Under the pieces are notes generated by a model. It worked only from the letters and a program-made list of their open reading frames with translations. It was not told the origin of the DNA and did not search any database. Shown here one piece after another: positions 8,374-17,375 of a DNA stretch of 34,158 nucleotides (the stretch's first letter is position 1; each line of letters begins with the position of its first letter). The stretch is from contig NZ_NSCM01000049.1 of the NCBI RefSeq assembly GCF_003287735.1, positions 1 through 34,158 of the forward strand. The letters run 5' to 3'. Made by a program: the position numbers and the translations under genes. The DNA comes from Photorhabdus bodei. GTDB taxonomy: Bacteria; Pseudomonadota; Gammaproteobacteria; Enterobacterales; Enterobacteriaceae.

Positions 8374-9333
8374 ATGTTCAATTATTCAAAGCATAAGACG
8401 TATACCAACTTATTCAAGGAGAACAAAATCAGCATCGGCATGTTTTTACCTCTCAGAGCGTTAAATCAAGAAGCTGATATTAAACCTGAAATCGATCTCA
8501 TTCGTGAAATCGAACAACAAAACTTTTCCGCCATTTGGTTGAGAGATATCCCGTTGTTCGATCCCAATTTTGGCGATATAGGTCAGGGCTTCGATCCATT
8601 TGTCTATGCCGCCTGGCTAGCCGCATTAACCAGCAAAATCGCCATCGGTTTCGGCAGTGCCATATTTACACTGCGGCACCCAATCGATTTAGCCAAGAAA
8701 GCAACGTCTATTGATCAATTATCAAATGGCCGGTTAATACTGGGTGTCGCCGCAGGAGACAGAATGTCAGAATTCCCTGCCTATAACATACCTTATAATG
8801 AAAAAGGGATGCGGTTTGTCGAATCAATCAATATGTTCAGAGCGCTGTTGGATAACAACAATCGCACCATTAACAGCCCATTAGGTTATATTGATGGGAA
8901 TTTACGCCTAATCCCCAAGGCGGTCAATGATTTTATCCCCCTAATAGTCACTGGGCGTGGGCAGCAAGATATCAAATGGATTGCAGAAAATTCAGATGGA
9001 TGGTTTACCTATCCTATTCAAACTCATAATAAAGAGGGCGTCGCCAGACTCGGTAAAAATATTAGCGAATTTAGACAACATATCCCGGGAAATATGTTCA
9101 AACCGCACTTAACTAATGAATGGATTGATTTAGTTGAGGACAAATATTATCCCAGAACACCCACAAATGGCGGGTTTATCCTGAAAACTGGTCGCCTGGG
9201 ACTGATTGAATTGTTGGAAGAGTGGCAAGAAGTCGGAGTTAATCACGCGGCTCTTGGTATTCAGTATGGCAAAAGGCCCTCTAAAGAGGTTATTCAAGAA
9301 ATCGGCGAAGAAGTATTACCTGCTTTTATCTAA
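8374..9333 (+). CDS. Luciferase-like (LLM class) flavin-dependent monooxygenase
   Basis: 319 aa with the TIM-barrel pattern of bacterial luciferase-type oxidoreductases: KISIGMFLPLR at the first strand, FSAIWLRDIP, SKIAIGFGSAIFTLRHPIDL, SIDQLSNGRLILGVAAGD, and IPLIVTGRGQQDIKWIAEN near the phosphate-binding end. It resembles the small BA3436-type subgroup. Such enzymes use FMNH2 and O2 to oxygenate or dehydrogenate diverse substrates, including N-N and C-N compounds. GAGG at about -12 supports ATG 8374. It is the first gene of the operon, 52 bases before the N-monooxygenase, and is probably a tailoring enzyme. The reaction is unknown. Confidence 0.85.
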   Translation: MFNYSKHKTYTNLFKENKISIGMFLPLRALNQEADIKPEIDLIREIEQQNFSAIWLRDIPLFDPNFGDIGQGFDPFVYAAWLAALTSKIAIGFGSAIFTLRHPIDLAKKATSIDQLSNGRLILGVAAGDRMSEFPAYNIPYNEKGMRFVESINMFRALLDNNNRTINSPLGYIDGNLRLIPKAVNDFIPLIVTGRGQQDIKWIAENSDGWFTYPIQTHNKEGVARLGKNISEFRQHIPGNMFKPHLTNEWIDLVEDKYYPRTPTNGGFILKTGRLGLIELLEEWQEVGVNHAALGIQYGKRPSKEVIQEIGEEVLPAFI

Positions 9334-9385
9334 AAAAATAAAAAAATTATTACTAATAAAAATTTAAATATTTAAGGAATTTTAC

Positions 9386-10711
9386 ATGAACCAGGTGGAA
9401 TACGATATCATAGGCGTAGGATTTGGGCCATCCAATATTTCATTAGCCATAACACTGGAGGAAGAATTACCCCATAAAAAAGTGCTTTTCTTTGAAAAAG
9501 AACCATCATGCGAATGGCAAGCCGGGCTATTATTAACAAACTCTGATATCCAAAACCACCCTTTACGGGATCTTGCGACCCCAAGAAACCCCAAAAGCCA
9601 CTACTCATTCATCAATTATCTGTTTGAAAATGACAGGCTATTTGAACATTTAAACTTGGGATTATATTTTCCATATCGCTATGAATACCGTGACTATATC
9701 AAATGGGCGGCCAAACATTTCGATAAAGTCGTTCGCTATTCAACATCGATAACATCCGTGAAAATTATTGATAATTATCATGGGGAAAATAAAATCATTG
9801 AAGTCAAAACAAACGGAGGAGAAACCTATCAATGTAAAAACCTGATAGTCGGAACAGGAAGAACACCCTATATTCCTTTATCTCTGCGACAACTTGACCA
9901 TAATCATTTAATTCACGGTGCAGAATTTAACAAAACCATTAGTCATATTTCCAGTGGGAAAATAAAAAGTATCGCTGTAGTCGGTGGCAGTCAATCTGCC
10001 ATCGAAATAATGATATTTTTAGCAGACAAATTTCCTCACCTTGAAATTCACGGTGTATCAAGGAAATTTGGCTACCGACTGAAAGATACCTCGCCATTTA
10101 CAGGCGAAGTTTATTTTCCTGAATTTGTAGACACATTTTTCAACAGTAAAGAGGAGCATAAAGCAAGATTAAAAAGAGATTTAAATCTGACAAACTACTC
10201 TGCCTCCGATGGTGATGTTCTCAATGAACTTTATCGGACTATATATAGAGATAAATATTTTGGTCAGCATAAAATCAAAATTCATAACTCTGCGGATATT
10301 GTTGAATCTAGCGTGAAGGATTCTGTTGTTTCATTACAAATAGTAAAAAACCATGGGCTAGAAGAAACATATCAAATAGATGTCGATATGGTTGTCTCCG
10401 CCACAGGTTTTAAAGATATAGGTATGGAAGAATATCAGGAAATCTGTCCACCTCTTCTGGCAGAACTCTATCCATTAATAAGTAAAAATAGTCATAACAG
10501 AATCATAATAAGCAGGGATTACAAGATAGATCTGATTAATTCTACCGATATAGGCATTTATCTAAACGGATTATGTGAATCTTCACACGGCTTAGGTGAT
10601 GCCGGCTCATTGAGTTTAGTTTCTATTAGATCCAAACAAATTATTGACTCTATCGAAAAAAATATAAAAATTAAAAAATCTATTCATAATAAAAATAAAA
10701 TCGAGGCTTAA
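9386..10711 (+). CDS. N-monooxygenase 1 (IucD/PvdA/SidA family)
   Basis: 441 aa flavoprotein that N-hydroxylates a primary amine of an amino acid or diamine using NADPH and O2. The FAD motif is GVGFGPSN (residues 10-17). The family block EWQAGLLLTNSDIQNHPLRD/LATPRNPKSHYSFINYL follows. NADPH binding is seen in VVGGSQSAIEI, the substrate-site motif in LTNYSAS, and the C-terminal FAD block in SATGF and GLCESSHGLGDAGSLS. Lys, Orn, DABA and 1,3-diaminopropane are substrates in related enzymes. The stop at 10711 leaves one base before the aminotransferase ATG, so the two are translationally linked. With the cupin, MetRS-like and DAO genes downstream it matches the hydroxylase of hydrazine-forming pathways. 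Which of the two N-monooxygenases plays that role is open. Confidence 0.9.
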   Translation: MNQVEYDIIGVGFGPSNISLAITLEEELPHKKVLFFEKEPSCEWQAGLLLTNSDIQNHPLRDLATPRNPKSHYSFINYLFENDRLFEHLNLGLYFPYRYEYRDYIKWAAKHFDKVVRYSTSITSVKIIDNYHGENKIIEVKTNGGETYQCKNLIVGTGRTPYIPLSLRQLDHNHLIHGAEFNKTISHISSGKIKSIAVVGGSQSAIEIMIFLADKFPHLEIHGVSRKFGYRLKDTSPFTGEVYFPEFVDTFFNSKEEHKARLKRDLNLTNYSASDGDVLNELYRTIYRDKYFGQHKIKIHNSADIVESSVKDSVVSLQIVKNHGLEETYQIDVDMVVSATGFKDIGMEEYQEICPPLLAELYPLISKNSHNRIIISRDYKIDLINSTDIGIYLNGLCESSHGLGDAGSLSLVSIRSKQIIDSIEKNIKIKKSIHNKNKIEA

Positions 10712-10712
10712 A

Positions 10713-12080
10713 ATGAATAAGGTTAATATTCACACCACAATACCAGGTCCCTTTTCAAAAATCGCATTAGCAAAACAGCTAGAGCAAGAATCAAGTGCCG
10801 TGTCATACCCTAAAAGAATTCAGGTTTCTCTAGAAAAAGGCAATGGCTGTTATGTTCAGGATATCGACGGTAATATATTTATTGATTTTTTATCCGGTGC
10901 CGGCTCTTTACCTTTAGGACACTCTCATCCTGAATTAATTGCCGAAGTAAATGCACAAGTATCAAAACTCTGTTTAGGCTTGGATTTTCCCACGCCTGCC
11001 AAAGAACTTTTTACCGAGGCACATTTAAGTATGCTACCTGAAAGCCTGCGCAACAAATACAAAATACATTTTTGTGGGCCAACAGGTGCGGATGCCATTG
11101 AAGCAGCCATTAAGCTGGCAAAAATAGCTACCGGGGCTGAAGAAATTATTAGTTTCAGGGGTGGCTATCATGGATGTACCCATGGCGCTATTGCCGTTAC
11201 TGGCAATAGAAGTATGAAGAAAAATATTCCGGGAAAAATGCCGGGCGTCCATTTCTTCCCCTATGGCTCAGAATCTCAATCCTCGGAAAGTTGGGTACTC
11301 AATTCAGATCATATTGATGCCGGATTATATCTTGAATCCGCCTTAAATGATGCAAACTCTGGGCTAGGAAATATTGCTGCAATCATTCTGGAACTTGTTC
11401 AAGGTGAAGGTGGAATTTATCCCGCACAAAAATCATTCGTAGATAGTATTATCCGAGTTTCAAAGACCTATTCCATTCCGGTTATTATTGACGAAATCCA
11501 AACCGGTTGCGGCAGGACCGGAACCTGGTATGCTTTTGAACAATACGGTATTGAGCCTGATATATTTGTTACCTCAAAAGGCACCAGTGGAATAGGATTA
11601 CCCTCTTCCCTTATGTTCTATAAGAGAGATTTCAATAATTGGACGCCAGGTATTCATATTGGCACATTTAGAGGAAATCAGTTGGCATTCGCCTCAGGTA
11701 CAAAAGCCATCGAAATAATAAATCGTGATAATTTATTAGAGAATGTCAAACAGAGATCAATACAAATTAAAAACCATCTCGCCGCATTGAAAAATAATTT
11801 TAACATCATTGGTGAAATTCGTGGTAAAGGCTTGATGATAGGTGTTGAAATTCTTAACACCAGAACAGGTAAAGCGTGTGAAATAACGGCAAAACATATT
11901 CAAAAAATAGCATTAAATAAAGGGTTAATAACAGAATTAGGTGGAAGAAACGATACGGTATTACGCATTCTTCCACCACTCAATGTGAGTAGTGATACCA
12001 TTGAAGAAGCCATAGAGATTCTTCGAAATACATTTTTAGCCTATATGAATGAATTTCAACTCTTAGAGGAAGGTGTATGA
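10713..12080 (+). CDS. Diaminobutyrate-2-oxoglutarate aminotransferase (class III)
   Basis: 455 aa PLP enzyme of the PvdH/Dat/RhbA/EctB group, which makes L-2,4-diaminobutyrate from aspartate semialdehyde and glutamate. Visible are DFLSGAGSLPLGHSHPE near the N-terminus, CGPTGADAIEAAIKLA for phosphate binding, the SFRGGYHGCTHGA block, the cofactor Asp260 in IIDEIQTGCGRTG, the Schiff-base Lys289 in TSKGTSGIGLP, and GTFRGNQLAFASG, typical of DABA aminotransferases. The stop overlaps the cupin ATG (ATGA). Paired with the decarboxylase at 17376 it recalls the dat-ddc route to 1,3-diaminopropane. DABA itself could also be the substrate of an N-monooxygenase. Confidence 0.87.
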   Translation: MNKVNIHTTIPGPFSKIALAKQLEQESSAVSYPKRIQVSLEKGNGCYVQDIDGNIFIDFLSGAGSLPLGHSHPELIAEVNAQVSKLCLGLDFPTPAKELFTEAHLSMLPESLRNKYKIHFCGPTGADAIEAAIKLAKIATGAEEIISFRGGYHGCTHGAIAVTGNRSMKKNIPGKMPGVHFFPYGSESQSSESWVLNSDHIDAGLYLESALNDANSGLGNIAAIILELVQGEGGIYPAQKSFVDSIIRVSKTYSIPVIIDEIQTGCGRTGTWYAFEQYGIEPDIFVTSKGTSGIGLPSSLMFYKRDFNNWTPGIHIGTFRGNQLAFASGTKAIEIINRDNLLENVKQRSIQIKNHLAALKNNFNIIGEIRGKGLMIGVEILNTRTGKACEITAKHIQKIALNKGLITELGGRNDTVLRILPPLNVSSDTIEEAIEILRNTFLAYMNEFQLLEEGV

Positions 12081-12445
12081 TGAATATTATTCGTAAAATG
12101 GATTGGGATTCAATGGTTCATGAATATGATCTGGACGGTTCAAGGCTTTTACCGTGGGAGGGGCTAAATGCGCCATTTGGGGGTGCATGGTGTATTGTAC
12201 GACCAGAAACTAAAAGTTTCCGCCATTCCCACAATGAATATGAATTATTTATTGTTATCCAAGGTAATGCCATTATAAGAATAAATGACGAAGATTTTCC
12301 TGTCACCAAAGGGGATTTAATTCTTATTCCATTAGACTCTGAGCATCATGTAATAAATAACAATCAGGAAGATTTCCACTTTTATACAATATGGTGGGAC
12401 AAGGAAAGTACATTGAACTTTCTTACCAGGTTAGAGCAGGATTAA
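12077..12445 (+). CDS. Small cupin, putative N-N bond-forming partner of the MetRS-like protein
   Basis: 122 aa single-domain cupin. Motif 1 is His50-x-His52-x3-Glu56-x6-Gly63 (HSHNEYELFIVIQG) and motif 2 is Gly79-x5-Pro85-x4-His90-x3-Asn94, so the usual metal ligands are present. The ATG overlaps the preceding stop by four bases; a second ATG at 12080 is an alternative start. The MetRS-like gene begins two bases after its stop. In s56-p1 and triacsin hydrazine synthetases, a zinc cupin domain is fused to a MetRS-like domain and rearranges an N-hydroxylamine ester into a hydrazine. Here the same two domains are separate neighbours. Function is inferred from that context, since cupins alone say little. 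Confidence 0.8.
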   Translation: MMNIIRKMDWDSMVHEYDLDGSRLLPWEGLNAPFGGAWCIVRPETKSFRHSHNEYELFIVIQGNAIIRINDEDFPVTKGDLILIPLDSEHHVINNNQEDFHFYTIWWDKESTLNFLTRLEQD

Positions 12446-12447
12446 TA

Positions 12448-13941
12448 ATGAATAAATACATTGTCACCATCACACCACCAACACCAAATGGCGATCTGCA
12501 CGTTGGTCATATAGCAGGACCATTTTTAAGTGCAGATATATTTACTCGCACTCAGCGTTTAAAGGGTGAAAAGTGTTATCTGATATCCTATTCAGATGAT
12601 TATCAATCTTATTTACAACGCAAAGCAGAAGAAACAGGCATAAGTGCGCCAGTACTGGCAAAAGAGAATTCGAAAAAAATACAGGAATCATTGAGCTTAA
12701 TTGATATAAAACTGGATCATTGGCTAGAGTCATACGATAACCGCTATTTTGAAGATGCCGTCAAGATGCTCTATCACTCTTGTTTAGACCAAGGCATTAT
12801 TGCACCAAAGGTGAGTTTAGAACCTTATTGTGAAAAATGTGAAAAATGGGGCTATGAAGCCTTTGCCAGAGGTGAATGTAATCATTGTGGTGAAAGTTCA
12901 GATCCAAGCCAATGTGAATCCTGCGCAATGGCACCGGACGCATTTGAAATGAAAAATTTGCGTTGTATTTTGTGCAATGAAAACGTTGTTTATAAACATA
13001 TTGAGCGCAACTTTCTATTACTGCCGGTGATTGCCGATAAATTAAAAGAGAAAATTCTTAGTTCTCCCATGAGGCCACAATTAACAGAATGGGTCGAGGA
13101 AGCTTTTGCGCATGGTATAAAAGAGTGGGGCGTGACTCGCCCCAATGAATCAGGGCTGAAACTCTATTCTGATGAAAATCATCGTATTCATACCTGGTTT
13201 ATGGGGCTAGCCGGATATTTAGCAACACTGAAAGAACTTTCTGAAAAAAATGCCAATGCAGATAGTCCTTATGACCTTATTTATGATGATAATACTTGCA
13301 TAGTTAATTTTTTAGGTATGGATTGTTCTTACAGCCATATTCTTGCGTACCCGGCTCAAATATTATTGAACGACGAATTACATTTTAAACATGCTTTCTA
13401 TACTAACTTTTTCTTAAAATTGGATGGAAAAGATTTTTCAACCAGCCGCAATCATGCGATTTGGGTGAAAGATATCGTCAAAAATGCCTGTTCTGATAGT
13501 GTCAGGTTCTATGTCTCTCTAATATCGCCAGAACACTCTTCTGAAAACTTTGTCGTAGAAGAGTTCTGGACATGGCGGAATCATATCTTTAATTATCTGC
13601 TGCCCAAAATATCTGATAATTTGGAAAAAATGAATTCTGATAATACCACCAGCCCTATCGTATTATCAGAATCAGAAACAAAAATTATCAAAAGATGGCA
13701 AACCTATTCCAGATACGATAATTTCTCGATTAAGGAAATTTCGGCTGAATTAATGGAGATGTTAGATTTATTAAACGCAAAATTAAATTACAATATTTTA
13801 GACAAGAATCTTGCTATTTTATTTGCAATTTTATCTGAGCCGATAATACCCAAAACGTCCCAAAAATTAAAAGAATATATTACTCACCATGATATAGAGG
13901 CTTTCTGTTCATTGTTAAATTTATCAAGGCCAGGTGTTTAA
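12448..13941 (+). CDS. Methionyl-tRNA-synthetase-like amino-acid-activating enzyme
   Basis: 497 aa class I aaRS paralogue. ATP-site signature 1 is PPTPNGDLHVGH (HIGH-type, His18-His21). Two MetRS-type zinc knuckles have eight cysteines as CxxC pairs (C128/131, C144/147, C156/159, C173/176). The KMSKS-type loop is altered to DFSTSR (329-334) after KLDG. A shorter, helical C-terminal part of about 160 residues follows. The start is ATG 12448 with a GCAGGA site; an upstream in-frame ATG at 12391 lies inside the cupin gene. Such paralogues in hydrazine pathways activate an amino acid with ATP and esterify it to an N-hydroxylated side chain. The degenerate KMSKS loop and operon context argue against a housekeeping MetRS. 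Confidence 0.88.
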   Translation: MNKYIVTITPPTPNGDLHVGHIAGPFLSADIFTRTQRLKGEKCYLISYSDDYQSYLQRKAEETGISAPVLAKENSKKIQESLSLIDIKLDHWLESYDNRYFEDAVKMLYHSCLDQGIIAPKVSLEPYCEKCEKWGYEAFARGECNHCGESSDPSQCESCAMAPDAFEMKNLRCILCNENVVYKHIERNFLLLPVIADKLKEKILSSPMRPQLTEWVEEAFAHGIKEWGVTRPNESGLKLYSDENHRIHTWFMGLAGYLATLKELSEKNANADSPYDLIYDDNTCIVNFLGMDCSYSHILAYPAQILLNDELHFKHAFYTNFFLKLDGKDFSTSRNHAIWVKDIVKNACSDSVRFYVSLISPEHSSENFVVEEFWTWRNHIFNYLLPKISDNLEKMNSDNTTSPIVLSESETKIIKRWQTYSRYDNFSIKEISAELMEMLDLLNAKLNYNILDKNLAILFAILSEPIIPKTSQKLKEYITHHDIEAFCSLLNLSRPGV

Positions 13942-13943
13942 TT

Positions 13944-15071
13944 ATGCAAACAGATAAAACCATACGAATTACCATTATAGGAGGGGGAATAGTTGGCGCA
14001 ACAGTTGCTGCAAACTTGGCATTGAAAGGACTCAATGTCTCCCTCATTGAGCAAGAGACTATTGGCGGTAATGGCGCGACTAAATTCTCCGGTGCATTAT
14101 TCCGCGTACATGATCCTGATCCGGAAATTGCCAGGCTCACACGAAGAAGTGTCGAGCTAATGCAAGAGAGTCAGGTAGGAAAAATATTTAAAAAAACGCT
14201 CAAACAGACAGGTATTATTTATGCCGCCGAACTCAATCAGAAAAATATTGAATTAGTCAAAACAAGTATCAGGGATTATAGCGACAGTCTCTATCCTTTA
14301 GAGCTCATATCCGCCGAAAAAGCTTTCGAATTAACCAATGGATGTTATTCCAAGCATAACAACCGAATTATCCTTTTTGAGCCCAATGGCGGATTTGGCT
14401 ATATTAGACATACAGCCTCAAACTTAGCACAAGTTGTTAGAGATACGGGGAATCTAGTATTAGAGAATACCAAAGTACATGCAATAACAACCGAAAATGG
14501 TAAAGCCATCGTTCAACTTGCTCACTCAACCATTGAAGCGGACTATATTATTTTAGCCATCGGTGCATGGACAAAAACACTGGCATATAAACTGCCCGTT
14601 AATGCTAAAAGTATCCCTCTGGCAAATATCCGTACCTCCTACAGTACAAATATGCCAATTATAGATACCGAAACCGGCACGCATATCGTGCCACTTGCTG
14701 AATATTTCTATCAAGCCGGATCTAAGATTAGAAATGCTGCCGAGACACCAGAAGATATAGAATATAATGATAATATTATTGAAAACGATATCAGCGAAAG
14801 GCTCCTAAAATCAAAATTTAAACATGAGCCAAGCAATATTCTCTCTATCATTAAAGGATATGATTCATATACACCAGATGAACGCCCTATTCTTGACTTT
14901 ATCGATGAAGAAAAGAGATGTTTTGTTGCGGCTGGATTCTGTGGTATAGGCTATAAAATCGCTTTAGCGGTGTCTGAGATTATTACATTAAACCTATTGC
15001 CAACTGAACTTTCGACTGATTTTCTCAAACAGAAAAATCAGATTTTCTCCTATTCACGATTTACTTATTAA
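13944..15071 (+). CDS. DAO-family FAD-dependent oxidase (Spb39/Tri27-like role)
   Basis: 375 aa flavoprotein of the D-amino-acid/glycine oxidase fold. The N-terminal Rossmann motif is ITIIGGGIVGATVAANLA with an acidic strand end (SLIEQE). A central antiparallel domain follows, and the C-terminal FAD motif is FVAAGFCGIGYKIALAVSEII. It begins two bases after the MetRS-like stop, so translation is coupled. In characterised hydrazine pathways a DAO-like oxidase oxidises the C-N bond of the hydrazine intermediate, releasing a free hydrazino acid such as hydrazinoacetate. The same role is proposed from gene order. A generic amino-acid oxidase is the alternative. Confidence 0.85.
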   Translation: MQTDKTIRITIIGGGIVGATVAANLALKGLNVSLIEQETIGGNGATKFSGALFRVHDPDPEIARLTRRSVELMQESQVGKIFKKTLKQTGIIYAAELNQKNIELVKTSIRDYSDSLYPLELISAEKAFELTNGCYSKHNNRIILFEPNGGFGYIRHTASNLAQVVRDTGNLVLENTKVHAITTENGKAIVQLAHSTIEADYIILAIGAWTKTLAYKLPVNAKSIPLANIRTSYSTNMPIIDTETGTHIVPLAEYFYQAGSKIRNAAETPEDIEYNDNIIENDISERLLKSKFKHEPSNILSIIKGYDSYTPDERPILDFIDEEKRCFVAAGFCGIGYKIALAVSEIITLNLLPTELSTDFLKQKNQIFSYSRFTY

Positions 15072-15081
15072 GATAAATAAA

Positions 15082-16047
15082 ATGAATAGCAAGCTTATTT
15101 GCGGCATTTCCGCCATTTTAGATCCTGAGAGATCGGTACATGCATTAACTGTCATGCGTGCTATTGAGATATTTAAAGATCTACATAACAATAGCACACT
15201 GGAATTTATCTTCAGTGAAGATTATGGCTCAATTGAAGGAGGTGCTAAAGCAGCACACTATAATATTGAGAACAATGTCGATATGGTCATAGGTCATTTT
15301 TCAAGTAACGCGGCAATAGGTGCGGCGGAAGTCTACTCACATCATAACATTCCTGTTCTGTTACCTACTGCAACTGAAACTACCTTGACCATAAGAAATA
15401 GCAATATATTCAGAATTTGCTTCAATAATAAAAATATTGCCCATGCACTTACTGTATTAACAAAAGAAGATGGAGATCACTATTATGAAATAAAAACCGA
15501 TGGCTCAAAATATAGTGATAATCTGGCAGAAGATATTCGCAGAATGTTGAGCAGAGACGATGCTGCGGTAAAACCCAATGACAATACCGATCAAATTATT
15601 TTTATTGGTACTATCGGTAAAAGTGAAAAATTTCTTCATCATTATTTCTCTGAAAAGAAAAATGGAAAAATTATCCTTACTGATGATGCTGCATGCAAGC
15701 AACTTAATTTGCCAGAAAATGTGGAAAATGGACAAATTACCAGTATCGGATTTGCTCCAGTCGAATTCATTAACCCACTGGAATCCTGTATCCAACACTA
15801 TATCCAACAATACCACCAATTCCCTAACATCTTCTTTCTTGAAACCTTTGCAGCATTGGAGATTGCCCATCAATTAGCGATTCCCGATAAATTATTACAT
15901 CGTTTGAATAGAGAGACATTCCAGACAATCCTCGGCCATATTAAGTTCATTAAAGGGGAATGCTCAGCCGCTAAATTATGTTTATGGATGAATGAGAACT
16001 CCATTATGAAGCCACGCTATATTTTACCCATTAATTCGAGAGCTTAA
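15082..16047 (+). CDS. Periplasmic-binding-protein-like (type 1) protein without signal peptide
   Basis: 321 aa. It resembles branched-chain amino-acid/amide binding proteins (LivJ/AmiC fold): GISAILDPERSVHALTVMRAIEIF at the N-terminus, the EDYGSIEGGAKAAHYNIE helix, VDMVIGHFSSNAAIGAAEVY, HHNIPVLLPTATET, and FFLETFAALEIAHQLA late. No Sec signal or lipobox precedes the domain, so it should stay in the cytoplasm. No ABC permease or ATPase genes lie nearby. It starts ten bases after the DAO stop and ends two bases before the second N-monooxygenase, so it belongs to the operon. Possible jobs are an AmiC-like ligand sensor, a small-molecule carrier, or an adapted enzyme. Function unknown. Confidence 0.72.
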   Translation: MNSKLICGISAILDPERSVHALTVMRAIEIFKDLHNNSTLEFIFSEDYGSIEGGAKAAHYNIENNVDMVIGHFSSNAAIGAAEVYSHHNIPVLLPTATETTLTIRNSNIFRICFNNKNIAHALTVLTKEDGDHYYEIKTDGSKYSDNLAEDIRRMLSRDDAAVKPNDNTDQIIFIGTIGKSEKFLHHYFSEKKNGKIILTDDAACKQLNLPENVENGQITSIGFAPVEFINPLESCIQHYIQQYHQFPNIFFLETFAALEIAHQLAIPDKLLHRLNRETFQTILGHIKFIKGECSAAKLCLWMNENSIMKPRYILPINSRA

Positions 16048-16049
16048 CA

Positions 16050-17351
16050 ATGAATACAAATAATAAAAAATTTATAGATGTACTCAGCATTGGCTTTGGA
16101 CCCGCAGGTCTCGCATTAGCTTGTATATTTGATGAGAAAAAAATCGAACACCAGTATCAATTGCAAAATAATTTCTTAGCACTTGAAAAAGCAGATTCTT
16201 GTGCCTGGCATCCTAATTTATTATTGCCAAGCACCGATATTAATCATCATGTTTATCGGGATTTAGTGACCCCCAGAAACCCACAAAGTCCTTATAGTTT
16301 TGCCATGTATTTGAAAGAAAAAAATCGCCTGTTTAAATTTGGCTTATTAGGTCGTCCAGCAAGTCGCTTTGAATGGTCAGATTACATGATCTGGGTTGGA
16401 CAAAAACTGGAAAATTATGTGCAATACAAAAAAAATGTGGCTCATATATATCCGGTTATCAACCGTGGATTACTGGATGGCTTTAGTGTCTCTGGGGAAG
16501 ATTTTGAGTATGTTACCAATACGCTGATATTATCCAGCGGATCAACGCCATTTACGCCAAAAATGTTTGATAACTTGTTGGGTGATCATGTTTTTCATAC
16601 CTCTGCATATTTAGAAAAAATAAATAATTTCCAAAATAACATACCCCGAAGATGGATGGTTATTGGTTCTGGTCAAAGTGCCGGCGAAGTGATTGCTGAT
16701 TTAATCAATAAAAAAGATGATATTGACATTCTTTCACTTCATCGTTCAATCGGCTTTAAGATCGCGCAACTAGGCCAATTCCCCAATCTGGTATTCTTAC
16801 CAGAAAATATCGAATACTTTAAATCTTTAAGCCCGGAGAACAAAAAAGTATTTTTCGAACACGTTAAAAGTACAAACTATTCAGGCATTGATATTGATGA
16901 GAGCCAATCGCTATTTTCAACGATGTATGAAGATGAAGTCATTGGCAAAGAACGTCTTCACATGATGGTCAATTCAGAAATAATTACGATTGACCACTCT
17001 CACGAAGAATACCAAATTGTTATTAAAAATACATTTACTGGTGAAGAGACTCACCATATTTGTGACGCTATCGTGTTAGGCACGGGATATTATCAAAACC
17101 CGCTACCTGATCTACTGGCAAAATTCGATCAATTTTTGGTAAAAGATTTTGAAGGTGGGCTTACCATCGACAGTGACTATAAAGTGAAATTAAAAAATTG
17201 TGGTACTGCTCATCTTTATGTCAATGGCCTTTCAGAACGAACTCATGGTATTAGCGATGCTCAATCTTTTTCCGCGGTCGCGATAAGAGCAGAAAGAATA
17301 TATGAGTCTATTAAAGCGAATACCGGAACGACTGATGATTACGCTATTTAA
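16050..17351 (+). CDS. N-monooxygenase 2 (IucD/PvdA/SidA family)
   Basis: 433 aa, a distant paralogue of the protein at 9386. The FAD motif is SIGFGPAGLALA (Gly15, Gly17, Gly20). The family block is CAWHPNLLLPSTDINHHVYRD then LVTPRNPQSPYSFAMYL. The NADPH site is VIGSGQSAGEVIADL, the substrate region STNYSGIDIDE, and the C-terminal block GTGYYQNPLPD and GLSERTHGISDAQSFSAVAIR. It keeps the classical Trp-His-Pro that the first copy has as Trp-Gln-Ala, a possible sign of different substrates. It directly precedes the decarboxylase, so hydroxylation of 1,3-diaminopropane (as by RhbE in rhizobactin synthesis) is a reasonable guess. The alternative is the hydroxylation step of N-N bond formation. 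Confidence 0.9.
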   Translation: MNTNNKKFIDVLSIGFGPAGLALACIFDEKKIEHQYQLQNNFLALEKADSCAWHPNLLLPSTDINHHVYRDLVTPRNPQSPYSFAMYLKEKNRLFKFGLLGRPASRFEWSDYMIWVGQKLENYVQYKKNVAHIYPVINRGLLDGFSVSGEDFEYVTNTLILSSGSTPFTPKMFDNLLGDHVFHTSAYLEKINNFQNNIPRRWMVIGSGQSAGEVIADLINKKDDIDILSLHRSIGFKIAQLGQFPNLVFLPENIEYFKSLSPENKKVFFEHVKSTNYSGIDIDESQSLFSTMYEDEVIGKERLHMMVNSEIITIDHSHEEYQIVIKNTFTGEETHHICDAIVLGTGYYQNPLPDLLAKFDQFLVKDFEGGLTIDSDYKVKLKNCGTAHLYVNGLSERTHGISDAQSFSAVAIRAERIYESIKANTGTTDDYAI

Positions 17352-17375
17352 TTTTTACAGGAGGAGATCAATCAA

